From: Saccharospirillum salsuginis
Lineage (GTDB): Bacteria; Pseudomonadota; Gammaproteobacteria; Pseudomonadales; Natronospirillaceae
NCBI RefSeq assembly: GCF_014651855.1
Contig: NZ_BMXR01000004.1
Location: forward strand, 389,439 to 453,438
DNA length: 64,000 nt
Direction: 5' to 3'
In this document: one piece after another, positions 46,664-57,644 of the stretch
Layout: each line of letters starts with the position of its first letter
Numbering within the stretch: position 1 is the first letter of the stretch
Made by a program: the position numbers and the translations under genes
Notes under the pieces: model-generated
The model's input: only the letters and a program-made list of their open reading frames with translations
Told to the model about the DNA's origin: nothing
Database searches by the model: none

Positions 46664-49507
46664 TCACTGAGCAAGCAGGATTGCTTCATTAAGGAATTTT
46701 TCAAGTTGTTCAAGGTGCAGCGACATGTAACCCGCTGCGGGCGCCGCCGATGCCTCTCGGCCGGCGTAGCTGAGGTGCAGATCCGGATTCACCCGGCCGA
46801 GCACCTTGCGCATGTGGTGTTGGCTGGAGTACCAGGCGCCCTGGTTCATCGGCTCTTCCTGACACCAAACCACGTCTTTCAGGTTCGGGTAGCCCGAGAT
46901 CGCCTCGTACAGAGTCTCTTCCGGGAACGGATAGAGCTGTTCGATGCGGACCAGCGCCACATTGTTGGCGTCTTCCTTGCGGCGCTTCTCGAGCAGGTCG
47001 TAATAGACCTTGCCGGAACAGAGCACAACCCGGTCGACCTTTTTCTTGTCGATGTTGGCGTCGGTCTCGTCGATCACGGTCTGGAAGCTGCCTTTGGCCA
47101 GGTCTTCGAGACTGGATACCGCATCCTTATGACGCAACAGGCTCTTCGGCGACATGACCACCAGCGGCTTGCGCAGATTGCGACGCACCTGGCGGCGCAG
47201 CATGTGGTACACCTGCGCCGGTGTCGTCGGCACGCACACCTGGATGTTCTGTTCGGCGCACAATTGCAGGAAACGCTCCAGACGGGCGGACGAGTGTTCC
47301 GGCCCCTGCCCTTCGTAACCGTGCGGCAGCAGCATGACCAGACCACACAGTCGACCCCATTTGTGTTCACCGGAGGTGATGAACTGATCGATCACTACCT
47401 GGGCGCCATTGGCGAAATCGCCGAATTGGGCTTCCCACAACACCAGACCGCTCGGCGCAGTGGTGGAGTAACCGTATTCGAAGGCCAGTACGGCTTCTTC
47501 CGACAGGAAGGAGTCGTACACTTCGAACGAGGGCTGATCCTCATAGAGGTGCGCCAGCGGTGTATAGGTGCTGCCGTCCTTCTGGTTGTGCAGAACCGCG
47601 TGACGGTGCACGAAGGTGCCCCGGCCGGAGTCCTGACCGGTCATGCGCACCGGATGACCTTCTTTCAACAGGGTCGCGTAGGCCAGCATCTCGGCCATGC
47701 CCCAGTTGACCGGCAAGGCCCCTTTCGCCATCTTCTTGCGGTCTTCGATGATCTTGTTGACCTGACGCTGCAGCGGGAAGCCTTCGGGAACCTGGTTCAT
47801 GGCATTGGCCAGTTCCTGCAGGTCCTTGAGCGGCCAACTGGTGTCGTGATGGTCGACCACCGGCTGGTTCAGATACGGCGACCAGTCCACGAACAAGGAC
47901 TTGTTCGGCTCCTTGACCAGGGACTTGACCACATGCTCGCCACTGTCGAGCAGGTCGCGGTACTCGTCGGCCATCGACTTGATGTCCTCGCCGGCCAGCA
48001 CACCGTCTTCGACCAGACGATCGGCATACATACCAACCGAACTCTTACGGCTGCGGATGGCCTGGTACATCATAGGCTGGGTCATCGCCGGCTCGTCGGC
48101 CTCGTTATGGCCGCGTCGACGGTAGCAGACCAGATCGATCACCACGTCTTTCTTGAATTGCTGACGATAATCGACCGCCAGCTGAGTCACGAACACCACC
48201 GCTTCCGGGTCGTCTCCATTGACGTGAAAAATCGGCGCCTGAACCATCTTGGCGATGTCGGTGCAGTACTCGGTGGACCGGGCGTCTTCGCGCTTGGAGG
48301 TGGTGAAGCCGACCTGGTTGTTGATGATGACGTGAATCGTGCCACCGGTACGATATGCCCGGGTCTGTGAAGCCTGGAAAGTCTCCATGACCACGCCCTG
48401 ACCGGCAAAGGCCGCATCGCCATGGATATTGACCGGTACGACCTGATCGCGGACATGGTCCTTGCGACGGTCCTGACGGGCCCGGACCGAGCCTACGACC
48501 ACGGGTGCGGAAATTTCCAGATGCGACGGGTTGAACGCCAGCGCCAAATGCACTTCGCCACCGGCCGTCATGACGTTGGAGGAGAAGCCCTGGTGGTATT
48601 TGACGTCGCCGGAGCCTTGGGACAGGAAGGACTTGCCCTCGAACTCTTCGAACAACTCGGCCGGGTTCTTGCCGAGAATGTTGACCAGCATGTTCAGACG
48701 GCCGCGGTGGGCCATACCGATGACGATTTCCTTGGTACCGTAGGAGCCGCAGCGCTGGATCAACTCGTCCATCAACGGAATCAGGGTCTCGCCGCCTTCC
48801 AGGCCGAAACGCTTGGTACCCGGATACTTGGAACCCAGGAACTTTTCCAGCCCTTCCGAAGCGGTCAGACGCTCCAGAATGTGCTTGCGCGCTTCCGGTG
48901 AATACTCCGGATGGGAGCGCACCGACTCCATGCGCTGCTCGATCCAGCGGCGCTCGGCGGTGTTGACGATGTGCGTGAATTCGGCGCCAATGGAGGAGCA
49001 ATAGGTTTGCTCCATGGCCGAGACGATTTCCTTCAGCGGCGCTTCGGACTTGCCGATGTACAGGTTTCCGCACTGGAAAACGGTGTCTTCATCGGCCTTT
49101 GAAAGACCGTGATATTGCATATCCAGATCCGGAACGGGCTCGCGCTCGAACAGACCGAGCGGGTCCAGCTTGGCGATCTGATGGCCGCGAAACCGGTAGG
49201 CCGTCGCCAGTTGGTGCACCCGCACCTGCTTGCGTTCGTGATCGGATACCAGGCTGGGGGCCAGAGTGTCGGCGGCGACTTTCTTGGATTTGCCGAGCAA
49301 CAGGAAGTGATCGCGGACCGGGGCGTGCGGAGTGTCGGTCGTTACCTGGTCGTTGATATTGGGGAGTTTGTCGAAGACCGAGCGCCATTGCTCGGGAACA
49401 GAATTGGGGTCAGCCAGATAGGCTTCGTACATTTCATCAAGGTAGGTTTGGTTGCCGCCCGATAGATGGGACGTCGACCAAAGTTCCTCCATGGTGCCGT
49501 TTTGCAT
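46664..49507 (-). CDS. sucA: Oxoglutarate dehydrogenase E1
   Basis: ThDP-dependent decarboxylase, 947 residues. N-terminal docking helix LWSTSHLSGGNQTYLDEMY, GMAHRGRLNMLVNILGK, the ThDP-Mg motif GDAAFAGQG...NNQVGFTT, and GHNEADEPAMTQPMMY. The start MQNGTMEELW parallels E. coli SucA. Confidence 0.97.
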   Translation of the reverse strand: MQNGTMEELWSTSHLSGGNQTYLDEMYEAYLADPNSVPEQWRSVFDKLPNINDQVTTDTPHAPVRDHFLLLGKSKKVAADTLAPSLVSDHERKQVRVHQLATAYRFRGHQIAKLDPLGLFEREPVPDLDMQYHGLSKADEDTVFQCGNLYIGKSEAPLKEIVSAMEQTYCSSIGAEFTHIVNTAERRWIEQRMESVRSHPEYSPEARKHILERLTASEGLEKFLGSKYPGTKRFGLEGGETLIPLMDELIQRCGSYGTKEIVIGMAHRGRLNMLVNILGKNPAELFEEFEGKSFLSQGSGDVKYHQGFSSNVMTAGGEVHLALAFNPSHLEISAPVVVGSVRARQDRRKDHVRDQVVPVNIHGDAAFAGQGVVMETFQASQTRAYRTGGTIHVIINNQVGFTTSKREDARSTEYCTDIAKMVQAPIFHVNGDDPEAVVFVTQLAVDYRQQFKKDVVIDLVCYRRRGHNEADEPAMTQPMMYQAIRSRKSSVGMYADRLVEDGVLAGEDIKSMADEYRDLLDSGEHVVKSLVKEPNKSLFVDWSPYLNQPVVDHHDTSWPLKDLQELANAMNQVPEGFPLQRQVNKIIEDRKKMAKGALPVNWGMAEMLAYATLLKEGHPVRMTGQDSGRGTFVHRHAVLHNQKDGSTYTPLAHLYEDQPSFEVYDSFLSEEAVLAFEYGYSTTAPSGLVLWEAQFGDFANGAQVVIDQFITSGEHKWGRLCGLVMLLPHGYEGQGPEHSSARLERFLQLCAEQNIQVCVPTTPAQVYHMLRRQVRRNLRKPLVVMSPKSLLRHKDAVSSLEDLAKGSFQTVIDETDANIDKKKVDRVVLCSGKVYYDLLEKRRKEDANNVALVRIEQLYPFPEETLYEAISGYPNLKDVVWCQEEPMNQGAWYSSQHHMRKVLGRVNPDLHLSYAGREASAAPAAGYMSLHLEQLEKFLNEAILLAQ

Positions 49508-49637
49508 TGCTTGAACCCTGTTTGTTCAATACCGCGGAGAAGATGATGCCAGAGGCATCGGCTCAAATTGTTTCCTAATCAATGTCACTCTTGTATTCAA
49601 CGGCGACGATGAAACACATCTTAACAGTCGAACAAAA

Positions 49638-49661
49638 CCCCGGAGCCAGAGGCTACCGGGG
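49638..49661 (-). terminator. Hairpin between sdhB and sucA
   Basis: CCCCGG-AGCC-AGA-GGCT-A-CCGGGG stem (one bulge), followed on the minus strand by TTTTGTT. It lies just after the sdhB stop (49694). Confidence 0.65.
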
Positions 49662-49693
49662 CTCAACCGCAGAGTGACGGCGGTTGTATTCGA

Positions 49694-50401
49694 TCAAGTG
49701 GCGTTGGCCAGCAGCATTTCCCGAATATGGCCGATCGCCCGGGTCGGGTTCAGGCCTTTGGGGCATACGCTGACGCAGTTCATAATGCCACGGCAACGGA
49801 ACACGCTGAACGGATCGTCCAGCTCGGCCAGGCGATCCGCCGTGGCCGTGTCCCGGCTGTCCGCCAGGAACCGGTAGGCCTGTAACAGGCCGGCCGGTCC
49901 GACGAACTTGTCCGGATTCCACCAGAAGGACGGGCAAGAGGTCGAACAGCAGGCGCACAGGATGCACTCGTACAGACCGTCCAGCTTTTCCCGATCTTCC
50001 GGGCTTTGCAGGCGCTCGATCGCCGGGGCTGGCTTGTCGTTGATCAAATAGGGCTTGATCTTCTCGTATTGCTTGTAGAAGACGCCCATGTCGACGACCA
50101 GGTCACGAATGACCGGCAGGCCCGGTAGCGGCCGGATGACGAGTTTATCACGTCCGCCCTTCACTGAGGACAGTGGCGTGATACAGGCCAGGCCATTTTT
50201 GCCGTTGATGTTCAAACCGTCCGACCCACACACGCCTTCACGGCAGGAGCGGCGGTAGGAGACGGTCGTGTCCCGTTCCTTGACCAGGTTCAGGACGTCG
50301 AGAACCATCAGGTCCTTGCCCGCCGGAATGTCGACGTCATAGTCCTGCATGTAGGGCTTCTTGTCGGTTTCCGGATTGTAACGATAAATACTGACTTTCA
50401 T
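49694..50401 (-). CDS. sdhB: Succinate dehydrogenase iron-sulfur subunit
   Basis: Carries the 2Fe-2S (CREGVCGSDG...C), 4Fe-4S (CILCACCSTSCP) and 3Fe-4S (CRGIMNCVSVCPKGLNP) clusters between SdhA and quinone. The quinone-side Trp is present in PSFWWNP. 235 residues. Confidence 0.97.
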   Translation of the reverse strand: MKVSIYRYNPETDKKPYMQDYDVDIPAGKDLMVLDVLNLVKERDTTVSYRRSCREGVCGSDGLNINGKNGLACITPLSSVKGGRDKLVIRPLPGLPVIRDLVVDMGVFYKQYEKIKPYLINDKPAPAIERLQSPEDREKLDGLYECILCACCSTSCPSFWWNPDKFVGPAGLLQAYRFLADSRDTATADRLAELDDPFSVFRCRGIMNCVSVCPKGLNPTRAIGHIREMLLANAT

Positions 50402-50428
50402 ACTGCGGCGCTCCCCGAATTCGTTGGA

Positions 50429-52201
50429 TTAATACGTCCGGACCTTGGGCTGGAAGGTATCAACTGTCTTCGGTGTGAAATTGACCGCCCGCTTGGAGAT
50501 GGTCTTATCACCCGGCTTGAAGATGGAGTGACACAGCCAGTTTTCATCGTCACGATCCTGGTAGTCCTCGCGCGCGTGGGCGCCCCGGCTCTCGGTCCGC
50601 TGCTCGGCCGCCACGGCGGTCGCCTCGGCCACTTCCAGGAGATTGGTTAATTCCAGCGCCTCGATGCGCGCCGTGTTGAAGGCCCGGCTCTTGTCGTCCA
50701 GCTTGATCCGGCCGACTCGCTCGCGGATCTCACCCAGCTTCTTGAGACCTTCGGACATACTCTTGCCTTCGCGGAACACCCCGAAGTGCAGCTGCATGGT
50801 ATTTTGCAGGTCCTTGCGGACCTCGGCGACGCTCTCGCCCTGCTGCGAGTTGTCCAGCGCATCGAGACGGGCCATGGCCTTGTCGATGTCGGACTGGGTG
50901 GCGGCATTGGACTCGTAGCCTTCGCGCAGCACTTTCTCGATCTGCATACCGGCGGAACGGCCGAAAACCACCAGGTCGAGCAGGGAGTTGCCGCCCAGGC
51001 GGTTGGCGCCGTGCACGGACACACAAGCCGCCTCGCCACAGGCGTACAGGCCGTCGATGACCTGATCGTTGCCGTCGGCGTCCTGCATCAGTGCCTGACC
51101 GCCGACGTTGGTCGGGATACCGCCCATCATATAGTGGCAGGTCGGCACCACCGGGATCGGTTCCTTCGCCGGATCGACGTGAGCGAAGGTCTTCGACAGT
51201 TCGACAATGCCGGGCAGACGGCTGTGCAACAGCTCTTCACCCAGATGATCCAGCTTCAGGAAGACGTGATCGTTTTCCGGACCGCCGCCACGGCCTTCCA
51301 GAATTTCCAGCACCATGGACCGGGCCACGACGTCGCGTCCGGCCAGGTCTTTGGCGTTGGGCGCGTAACGCTCCATGAAGCGTTCGCCGTCTTTATTGAT
51401 CAGGTAACCGCCTTCACCCCGGCAGCCTTCGGTCACCAGAGTACCGGCGCCGTAGATGCCGGTCGGGTGGAACTGCCACATTTCCATATCCTGAACCGGG
51501 AAGCCGGCGCGAAGCGCCATGCCGATGCCGTCACCGGTGTTGATCAGGGCGTTCGTGGTGGATGCGTAAATGCGGCCGGCACCGCCGGTTGCCAATACCG
51601 TCGCTTTCGCCTGGATATGGACGACGTCGCCGGTTTCGATTTCGATCGCCACCACACCGACAACCGCATTGCTGTCGTTGGTGACCAGATCGACCGCGTA
51701 CCATTCGTTCAGGAAGCTGGTACCGGCTTTCAGGTTGCCCTGATAGAGGGTGTGCAACAGTGCGTGTCCGGTCCGGTCGGCCGCGGCGCAGGTCCGGGCG
51801 GCCTGAGTCGGGTTGTCCGGCCCCTTGGACTGCCCGCCGAACGGGCGCTGATAGATGCGGCCGTTTTCAAAACGGGAGAACGGCAGACCCATGTGGTCCA
51901 GCTCGAACACCGCCTGCGGACCCACGGAACACATGTATTCGATGGCGTCCTGGTCGCCGATGTAGTCGGAACCCTTGACGGTGTCATACATATGCCAGCG
52001 CCAGTCGTCGTTCGGGTCCGCACTGGCGATCGCACAGGTGATACCACCCTGGGCGGACACGGTGTGCGACCGGGTCGGGAATACTTTGGAAATCACGGCC
52101 GTGTTGAGACCGGATTCGGCCAACTGCAGCGCCGAGCGCAGGCCGGCACCACCGCCACCGACGACGATGGCATCGAAGGTCATGGTTTTTACATTAGCCA
52201 T
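50429..52201 (-). CDS. sdhA: Succinate dehydrogenase flavoprotein subunit
   Basis: FAD site [17 protein letters not shown], covalent-flavin His in [10 protein letters not shown], catalytic Arg in [11 protein letters not shown] and the HPTGI loop. 590 residues. Three bases separate it from the sdhD stop. Confidence 0.97.
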   Translation of the reverse strand: MANVKTMTFDAIVVGGGGAGLRSALQLAESGLNTAVISKVFPTRSHTVSAQGGITCAIASADPNDDWRWHMYDTVKGSDYIGDQDAIEYMCSVGPQAVFELDHMGLPFSRFENGRIYQRPFGGQSKGPDNPTQAARTCAAADRTGHALLHTLYQGNLKAGTSFLNEWYAVDLVTNDSNAVVGVVAIEIETGDVVHIQAKATVLATGGAGRIYASTTNALINTGDGIGMALRAGFPVQDMEMWQFHPTGIYGAGTLVTEGCRGEGGYLINKDGERFMERYAPNAKDLAGRDVVARSMVLEILEGRGGGPENDHVFLKLDHLGEELLHSRLPGIVELSKTFAHVDPAKEPIPVVPTCHYMMGGIPTNVGGQALMQDADGNDQVIDGLYACGEAACVSVHGANRLGGNSLLDLVVFGRSAGMQIEKVLREGYESNAATQSDIDKAMARLDALDNSQQGESVAEVRKDLQNTMQLHFGVFREGKSMSEGLKKLGEIRERVGRIKLDDKSRAFNTARIEALELTNLLEVAEATAVAAEQRTESRGAHAREDYQDRDDENWLCHSIFKPGDKTISKRAVNFTPKTVDTFQPKVRTY

Positions 52202-52204
52202 ATC

Positions 52205-52552
52205 TTATACACCCCACACGGCTGTGATGCCGGTAATCAGATAAACAAAGGAAGTCACCGCGATCGCGAACAGGACGATGAAGCGCACCCAGGCGTTGTG
52301 AATGTAGTCGGTCACGACCGTCCACATGCCGACCCAGATGTGTCCGACCAGGGATAACAGGGTGATCAGGGTGAAGACTTTGACCCAGAAAATGGAGAAG
52401 AGGTGCTGCCATTGCTCGTAACCGAGACCCGGGTTGGCGATGAAGATGCCGAGCAGGAAGAGTGTATAGAGAGCCAGAAGGACTGCGGATACACGCTGGA
52501 CCATCCAGTCCGCGAGACCGCTGCGTGACAGATTCGTGATGCTTCTTACCAT
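52205..52552 (-). CDS. sdhD: Succinate dehydrogenase membrane anchor SdhD
   Basis: Three membrane helices; heme-ligand His in LVGHIWVGMWTVVTDYIH, Tyr for the quinone site in the same stretch. I start at the ATG at 52552 (MVRSITNL, 115 residues) with a G-run 7 bases upstream; a TTG at 52558 is open too. Overlaps sdhC by 7 bases. Confidence 0.93.
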   Translation of the reverse strand: MVRSITNLSRSGLADWMVQRVSAVLLALYTLFLLGIFIANPGLGYEQWQHLFSIFWVKVFTLITLLSLVGHIWVGMWTVVTDYIHNAWVRFIVLFAIAVTSFVYLITGITAVWGV

Positions 52553-52929
52553 ACCCAAACCCCCAACAGAACGATGACGACAGCGGTCAGGGCCAGGGTT
52601 ACCTTGGCGGCCACGGGACCGGTTTCCAGTGTTTCCAGATAGCCTGCATCCATAATCAGGTGCTTGATGCCGGCCAGCAGATGGTAGGCGATGAGGGACA
52701 GGATGCCCCAGGTAATGAACTTCGCGAGAGGATGGGTCATGATGGCAACGGTTTGTTCGAATCCCTGGCGGGATTCCAGACTGTTGCTCAACGCCCAGAT
52801 CATGAAGCCTACGGCGAAGAACAGCATCACACCGGTGATCCTGTGCGTAATGGATGCCAGGGCGGCAACCGGCATTCGGATCGTCGTCAGATCAAGGTTC
52901 TTTGGTCGGTGATCGTTCACGGCAGTCAC
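52546..52929 (-). CDS. sdhC: Succinate dehydrogenase cytochrome b556 subunit
   Basis: Three membrane helices; quinone site SITHRITGVMLF (Ser, Arg) and heme His in LAYHLLAGIKHLIMD. 127 residues; NLDLTTIRMPVAALASITHR is the family start. First gene of the cluster, behind a good promoter. Confidence 0.95.
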   Translation of the reverse strand: MTAVNDHRPKNLDLTTIRMPVAALASITHRITGVMLFFAVGFMIWALSNSLESRQGFEQTVAIMTHPLAKFITWGILSLIAYHLLAGIKHLIMDAGYLETLETGPVAAKVTLALTAVVIVLLGVWVW

Positions 52930-53010
52930 TCTTAATTTTTAGTGCGGGCCCCGTCAATGGGGCGTTTGGAAGTGCTGGACCAGGGGGGCCCAACCCCGAA
53001 ATGCGCCGGA

Positions 53011-53039
53011 ATTATAGTGATCGTCGTATCTAATTACAA
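53011..53039 (-). promoter_or_regulatory. Sigma-70 promoter of sdhCDAB
   Basis: Minus strand: TTGTAA (53039-53034), 17 bases, then TATAAT (53016-53011), about 80 bases before the sdhC ATG. Confidence 0.7.
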
Positions 53040-53163
53040 ATGATCACAGTGCCGGTAATACTGTAATTTTCCTACATTACTTCCTTTGGCTATTGTAATC
53101 ATTAACAAAACTTTTCAACTGCGACTTTCGGCGGAGAAGGCTCCGTATCACCCGGAAGTCAAA

Positions 53164-53191
53164 TTGACAAAGGTTTCAAACTCTCTATAGT
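53164..53191 (+). promoter_or_regulatory. Sigma-70 promoter of gltA
   Basis: TTGACA at 53164-53169, 16 bases, TATAGT at 53186-53191. This leaves a leader of about 185 bases before gltA, in which I see no clear structure. The sdhC-gltA gap (52930-53384) holds no gene. Confidence 0.75.
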
Positions 53192-53384
53192 TGTGCGCGA
53201 TTTCGCACCCTGTGTCACAACTCTATAAAGAAAGAAGCACGACAGGGCGTTAACGGGTTCACCAAAAGCGGTACAACGTCGTACCCAGACCCCGGGGAGC
53301 AGGCTCCCGAACGCCGGTGCGCCATTTCCACACCATCCCGCGTCACGTATCCGACGCCTAACCCTGCTTTGGAGAGGAGGCCTC

Positions 53385-54662
53385 ATGACTGACAAGAAAG
53401 CCAAGTTAGTCATCGAAGGACGCGACCCGATCGAACTGCCTGTTTATTCCGGCACTCTGGGTCCTGATGTTGTCGATGTCCGATCCCTGACCAGTGAAGG
53501 TCTGTTCACGTACGATCCGGGCTTCGTGTCCACAGCATCCTGCGAGTCTGAAATCACCTACATCGACGGCGCGAAAGGCGTTCTGTTGCACCGGGGATAC
53601 CCGATCGACCAATTGGCGAACGAGTGCGACTACCTGGACGTCTGCTACCTGCTGCTGTACGGAGAACTGCCCTCCTCCGACCAGAAAGCCACCTTTGAAC
53701 ACGCCATCATGCACCACACCATGGTGCATGAGCAGCTGCACCAGTTCTTCAAGGGCTTCCGCCGGGATTCCCACCCGATGGCCATCATGGTCGGCGTGGT
53801 GGGTGCCCTGTCCGCTTTCTACCACGACTCCCTGGACATCAGTAACGACCGGCACCGCGAAGTCGCGGCCCATCGACTGATCTCCAAGATGCCGACTCTG
53901 GCGGCCATGGCGTACAAATACTCCATCGGTCAGCCGTTCGCCTACCCGCGGAACGATCTGTCCTACGGCGGGAACTTCCTGCACATGATGTTCAGCACCC
54001 CGGCCGAGGAATACAAGGTCAACCCGGTGCTGGCCCGGGCGATGGACAAGATCTTCACCCTGCACGCGGACCACGAGCAAAACGCCTCGACCTCCACCGT
54101 GCGCCTGGCCGGTTCTTCCGGTGCCAACCCGTTCGCCTGCATCGCCGCCGGCATCGCAGCGCTCTGGGGCCCGGCTCACGGGGGCGCCAACGAAGCCGTG
54201 CTCAACATGCTGGAAGAAATCGGCGACGAGGCCAACATCGAGGAATACATCGCCCGTGCGAAAGACAAGGACGATCCGTTCCGTCTGATGGGCTTTGGTC
54301 ACCGGGTGTATAAAAATTACGATCCGCGCGCCAAAGTCATGAAAGCCACCTGCGATGAAGTGCTCTCCGAGCTCGGCGTTCAGGACGATCCGTTGCTGAA
54401 AATCGCCATGCGGCTGGAAAAAATCGCCCTGGAAGACGAATATTTTGTCGAGAAGAAGCTCTACCCGAACGTGGACTTCTATTCCGGCATTATTTTCAAG
54501 GCCATCGGCATCCCGACCGACATGTTCACGGTGCTGTTCGCCGTGGGCCGTACGCCTGGCTGGATTGCCCACTGGAAAGAGATGATCAGCGGCCCGTACC
54601 GCATCGGTCGTCCGCGCCAGCTGTATAAAGGTTACGACCAGCGGGATGTGTCCGGCGACTAA
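53385..54662 (+). CDS. gltA: Citrate synthase
   Basis: Condenses acetyl-CoA and oxaloacetate. 425-residue hexameric type I form, which is inhibited by NADH in related bacteria. Catalytic residues in [28 protein letters not shown] and the Asp of the FYSGI region; [25 protein letters not shown] lies before the ATG. Confidence 0.97.
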   Translation: MTDKKAKLVIEGRDPIELPVYSGTLGPDVVDVRSLTSEGLFTYDPGFVSTASCESEITYIDGAKGVLLHRGYPIDQLANECDYLDVCYLLLYGELPSSDQKATFEHAIMHHTMVHEQLHQFFKGFRRDSHPMAIMVGVVGALSAFYHDSLDISNDRHREVAAHRLISKMPTLAAMAYKYSIGQPFAYPRNDLSYGGNFLHMMFSTPAEEYKVNPVLARAMDKIFTLHADHEQNASTSTVRLAGSSGANPFACIAAGIAALWGPAHGGANEAVLNMLEEIGDEANIEEYIARAKDKDDPFRLMGFGHRVYKNYDPRAKVMKATCDEVLSELGVQDDPLLKIAMRLEKIALEDEYFVEKKLYPNVDFYSGIIFKAIGIPTDMFTVLFAVGRTPGWIAHWKEMISGPYRIGRPRQLYKGYDQRDVSGD

Positions 54663-54680
54663 AGTCGGATTCGCAGAAAT

Positions 54681-54707
54681 AAAAAACCGGCTTCGGCCGG
54701 TTTTTTT
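54681..54707 (+). terminator. gltA terminator
   Basis: A6, CCGGC-TTCG-GCCGG, T7, 18 bases after the gltA stop; UUCG tetraloop. Confidence 0.92.
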
Positions 54708-54778
54708 ATGTTCCGCGGTTATTTGTGCGATGCCTGAGGGCTGATATGTGCCTATCGAAAGATTTTGGGTTAATGGAT

Positions 54779-54795
54779 GGTGGGCGGTGCCCACC
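54779..54795. repeat. Decayed GTAGGGTGGGC-family palindrome
   Basis: GGTGGGCGGTGCCCACC without the GTAG end, between gltA and topA. Confidence 0.5.
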
Positions 54796-54816
54796 ATCAC
54801 TAACATCCCCGAAATC

Positions 54817-54840
54817 AAAAACGCCCTCACGTGGAGGGCC
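54817..54840 (-). terminator. topA terminator
   Basis: Minus strand GCCCTC-loop-GAGGGC followed by GTTTTT, 23 bases after the topA stop. Confidence 0.75.
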
Positions 54841-54862
54841 TTTTCAAACCGGAACGGAGCGT

Positions 54863-57511
54863 CTACTTCTTCTTGCCGCCCTTCTTCTCATCGATAATCC
54901 ACTTACTTCCGGTGTAGTGCGCTTTCCAGCCACTGGCCTTACCGTTTTCGTTTTCCGTCATCACATACTGCTCTTTCGCCTTGCGGCTGAAGCGGATCAC
55001 GGTTGGGCGACCTTCGTCGTCCTCGGTCGGTGCCTTGAGAATGTACTGGTACTTGTCCGGAATCTCCGCTTTATGCGCCAGCAATTCTTTCACCAGCGGT
55101 GGCCGTGTTTCCCGGTTCTTGGGAAACTGGCTCGCCGCCAGGAACAGACCGGAGGCGCCGTCGCGCAGTACGTAGGTGTCGTCCACCTTCTGGCACTGCA
55201 GCTCCGGCATCGGGATCGGATCCATTTTCGGCGGTGCCGGCTCACCATTGCGTAACAGCTTGCGGGTGTTTTTGCAGTCTTCGTTGGTGCAGCCGAAATA
55301 TTTGCCGAAGCGACCGCTCTTGAGCTGCATTTCGGAACCGCACTTGTCGCATTCGAGCGTCGGGCCGTCATACCCCTTGATCTTGAACTGCCCTTTTTCG
55401 ACCTTGAAACCCGGACAATCCGGGTTGTTCCCGCAAATGTGGAGCTTGCGCGATTCATCGATCAGGTAACTGTCCATGGCCGTGCCGCACCGGTCGCAGC
55501 GTTCTTTGTGGCGCAATGCCTGGGCTTCGGCTTCATCGTCGTCCTCGTCGACCGTCAGGGCTTCGTCGCCCGGAATCAGATTGAGCGTGCCCTTGCAGCG
55601 CTCCTTGGGCGGCAGGTTGTAGCCCGAACAGCCCAGGAAAACGCCGGTGGTGCCGTTGCGAATCATCATCGGTCGGCCGCATTTGGGGCATTCGATGTCC
55701 GTCGGTGTCGGCTCGTTGGCGCGCATGCCGTCTTCGTTCGACTCGGCTTTTTCCAACTGACGGGTAAAATCGTCGTAGAACGAATCCAGCACCTGCTTCC
55801 AGGTCCGCTCACCCGTCGCGATCTCATCCAGGTACTCTTCCAAACGCGCGGTGAACTGGTATTCCATCAAATCGCGGAACGACTCGGTCAGTCGATCGGT
55901 CACGATGTCACCAATCTTCTCGGCGTAGAAACGGCGATTTTGCTGCCGCACATAGCCCCGGTCCTGGATGGTGGAGATGATCGAGGCATACGTCGAAGGA
56001 CGGCCAATGCCCTGCTTCTCCAGCTCTTTCACCAGCGAGGCCTCGGTGTAGCGTGCCGGCGGTTTGGTGAAGTGCTGCTTGGGTTCCAGTTTTTTCAGGG
56101 TCATCGGCTCGCCGACTTTGAGGTCGGGCAGCACAACGGCCTCGTCGCCCTTGGCGGCCTGTTTCATCACTCGGGTATAACCGTCGAACACCACAACCCG
56201 GCCACGGGCCTTCAATTCGTAACCCGCGGTCTCGATGGTCAGGGTCGTACTCTTGTATTTGGCCGGCGTCATCTGACAGGCCACAAAGCGTTGCCAGATC
56301 AGCTCGTAGAGCCGCTGTGCGTCCCGCTCCATGTCGCTGAGATCCTGGCTCTTGCGGGTCACGTAGGACGGGCGAATCGCTTCGTGGGCTTCCTGGGCGC
56401 CTTCTCGGCTGCCATAGACCTGCGGCTTCTCCGGCAAGTAGGCATCACCGAACTGATCGCCGATGAATTCGCGCGCCGAGGCGACCGCCTCGCCGCTCAG
56501 ATTGGTCGAGTCGGTTCGCATGTAGGTGATGTGGCCGGCCTCGTACAGCCGCTGAGCCATGGTCATCGTCTTCTTCACGCTGTACCCGAGCCGGGTACTC
56601 GCCGCCTGCTGCAGGGTCGACGTTATGAAGGGTGCCGCGGGTTTCGACTGGGTCGGCTTATCTTCCCGGTCGGTGATCTTGAAGGCTTGATCGCGCAATC
56701 GCTCGACATGCTCATTGCTCTGCGCTTCGTTGACCGGTCGGTATTTTTCGCCCTGGTAGCGGGCGACTTCGAACCGCACCTCATCCCCTTTCGAAGCCTG
56801 GGTCTGCGCATGCAGGTCCCAGAATTCCTCGGGTATAAAAGCACGGATTTCACGTTCCCGTTCGACGATAAGCCGGACCGCCACAGACTGTACCCGCCCG
56901 GCACTCAGGCCACGGGCCACCTTCGCCCAGAGCAGCGGCGACACCATGTAGCCAACCACCCGATCCAGAAAGCGGCGCGCCTGCTGGGCGTTAACGCGGT
57001 TCAGGTCCAGCTCGCCCGGTTCCTCGAACGCTTCCTGAATCGCCTTTTTGGTGATCTCGTTGAACACCACGCGGCGATACTTCTCCGGAGCCAGACCGAT
57101 GCTTTCTTTCAGATGCCAGGCGATGGCCTCCCCTTCGCGGTCCAAATCCGTCGCGAGATAGACGGCATCGGCAGATTTGGCGAGACGACGCAGTTCATCG
57201 ACCACCTTTTCCTTACCCGGCAACACCTGGTAATTGGCTTCCCAACCGTGCTCGGGGTCGATCCCCATGCGGTTGATCAGCTGTTCCTTGGCTTTGCGCT
57301 TCTTGTGCAGCGCCTTCTGTTCCGGAGACATCTTGCGGGTTTCCGCGGCCTGACGCGCGCGCGCCTTGGCATCGACCGGTTTCGACTGGCCACTGGTCGG
57401 CAGGTCACGAATATGGCCCACCGATGACTTAACGATGAAGTCGTTACCGAGGTATTTGTTGATTGTCTTGGCTTTGGCTGGTGACTCGACAATGACCAGT
57501 GATTTACCCAT
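54863..57511 (-). CDS. topA: DNA topoisomerase I
   Basis: Relaxes negative supercoils. Toprim domain [19 protein letters not shown] and [13 protein letters not shown]; active-site Tyr in [13 protein letters not shown]. Three C-terminal zinc-binding repeats ([13 protein letters not shown]...[13 protein letters not shown]...[22 protein letters not shown]), two further C-terminal domains and a basic tail (KKGGKKK). 882 residues. Start [14 protein letters not shown] is canonical. Confidence 0.97.
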   Translation of the reverse strand: MGKSLVIVESPAKAKTINKYLGNDFIVKSSVGHIRDLPTSGQSKPVDAKARARQAAETRKMSPEQKALHKKRKAKEQLINRMGIDPEHGWEANYQVLPGKEKVVDELRRLAKSADAVYLATDLDREGEAIAWHLKESIGLAPEKYRRVVFNEITKKAIQEAFEEPGELDLNRVNAQQARRFLDRVVGYMVSPLLWAKVARGLSAGRVQSVAVRLIVEREREIRAFIPEEFWDLHAQTQASKGDEVRFEVARYQGEKYRPVNEAQSNEHVERLRDQAFKITDREDKPTQSKPAAPFITSTLQQAASTRLGYSVKKTMTMAQRLYEAGHITYMRTDSTNLSGEAVASAREFIGDQFGDAYLPEKPQVYGSREGAQEAHEAIRPSYVTRKSQDLSDMERDAQRLYELIWQRFVACQMTPAKYKSTTLTIETAGYELKARGRVVVFDGYTRVMKQAAKGDEAVVLPDLKVGEPMTLKKLEPKQHFTKPPARYTEASLVKELEKQGIGRPSTYASIISTIQDRGYVRQQNRRFYAEKIGDIVTDRLTESFRDLMEYQFTARLEEYLDEIATGERTWKQVLDSFYDDFTRQLEKAESNEDGMRANEPTPTDIECPKCGRPMMIRNGTTGVFLGCSGYNLPPKERCKGTLNLIPGDEALTVDEDDDEAEAQALRHKERCDRCGTAMDSYLIDESRKLHICGNNPDCPGFKVEKGQFKIKGYDGPTLECDKCGSEMQLKSGRFGKYFGCTNEDCKNTRKLLRNGEPAPPKMDPIPMPELQCQKVDDTYVLRDGASGLFLAASQFPKNRETRPPLVKELLAHKAEIPDKYQYILKAPTEDDEGRPTVIRFSRKAKEQYVMTENENGKASGWKAHYTGSKWIIDEKKGGKKK

Positions 57512-57644
57512 GCGCTATAATTCCGCCTATTGCTTCCTTTATATAAGTAGCTTACGTCCGGCACGGAACGCAAGAGGCGCAGACGTATATACCGTATGCC
57601 CCCTGCCGGTCAAGTTTTGTTTCAAAATGTACTGGAGTAACCTT

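Noticed and set aside
50786..52357. 523-codon frame antisense to sdhA/sdhD
   Set aside because: Runs across two real genes and their junction; no motif.
55439..57427. 662-codon frame antisense to topA
   Set aside because: Same reason; topA on the other strand is complete and certain.
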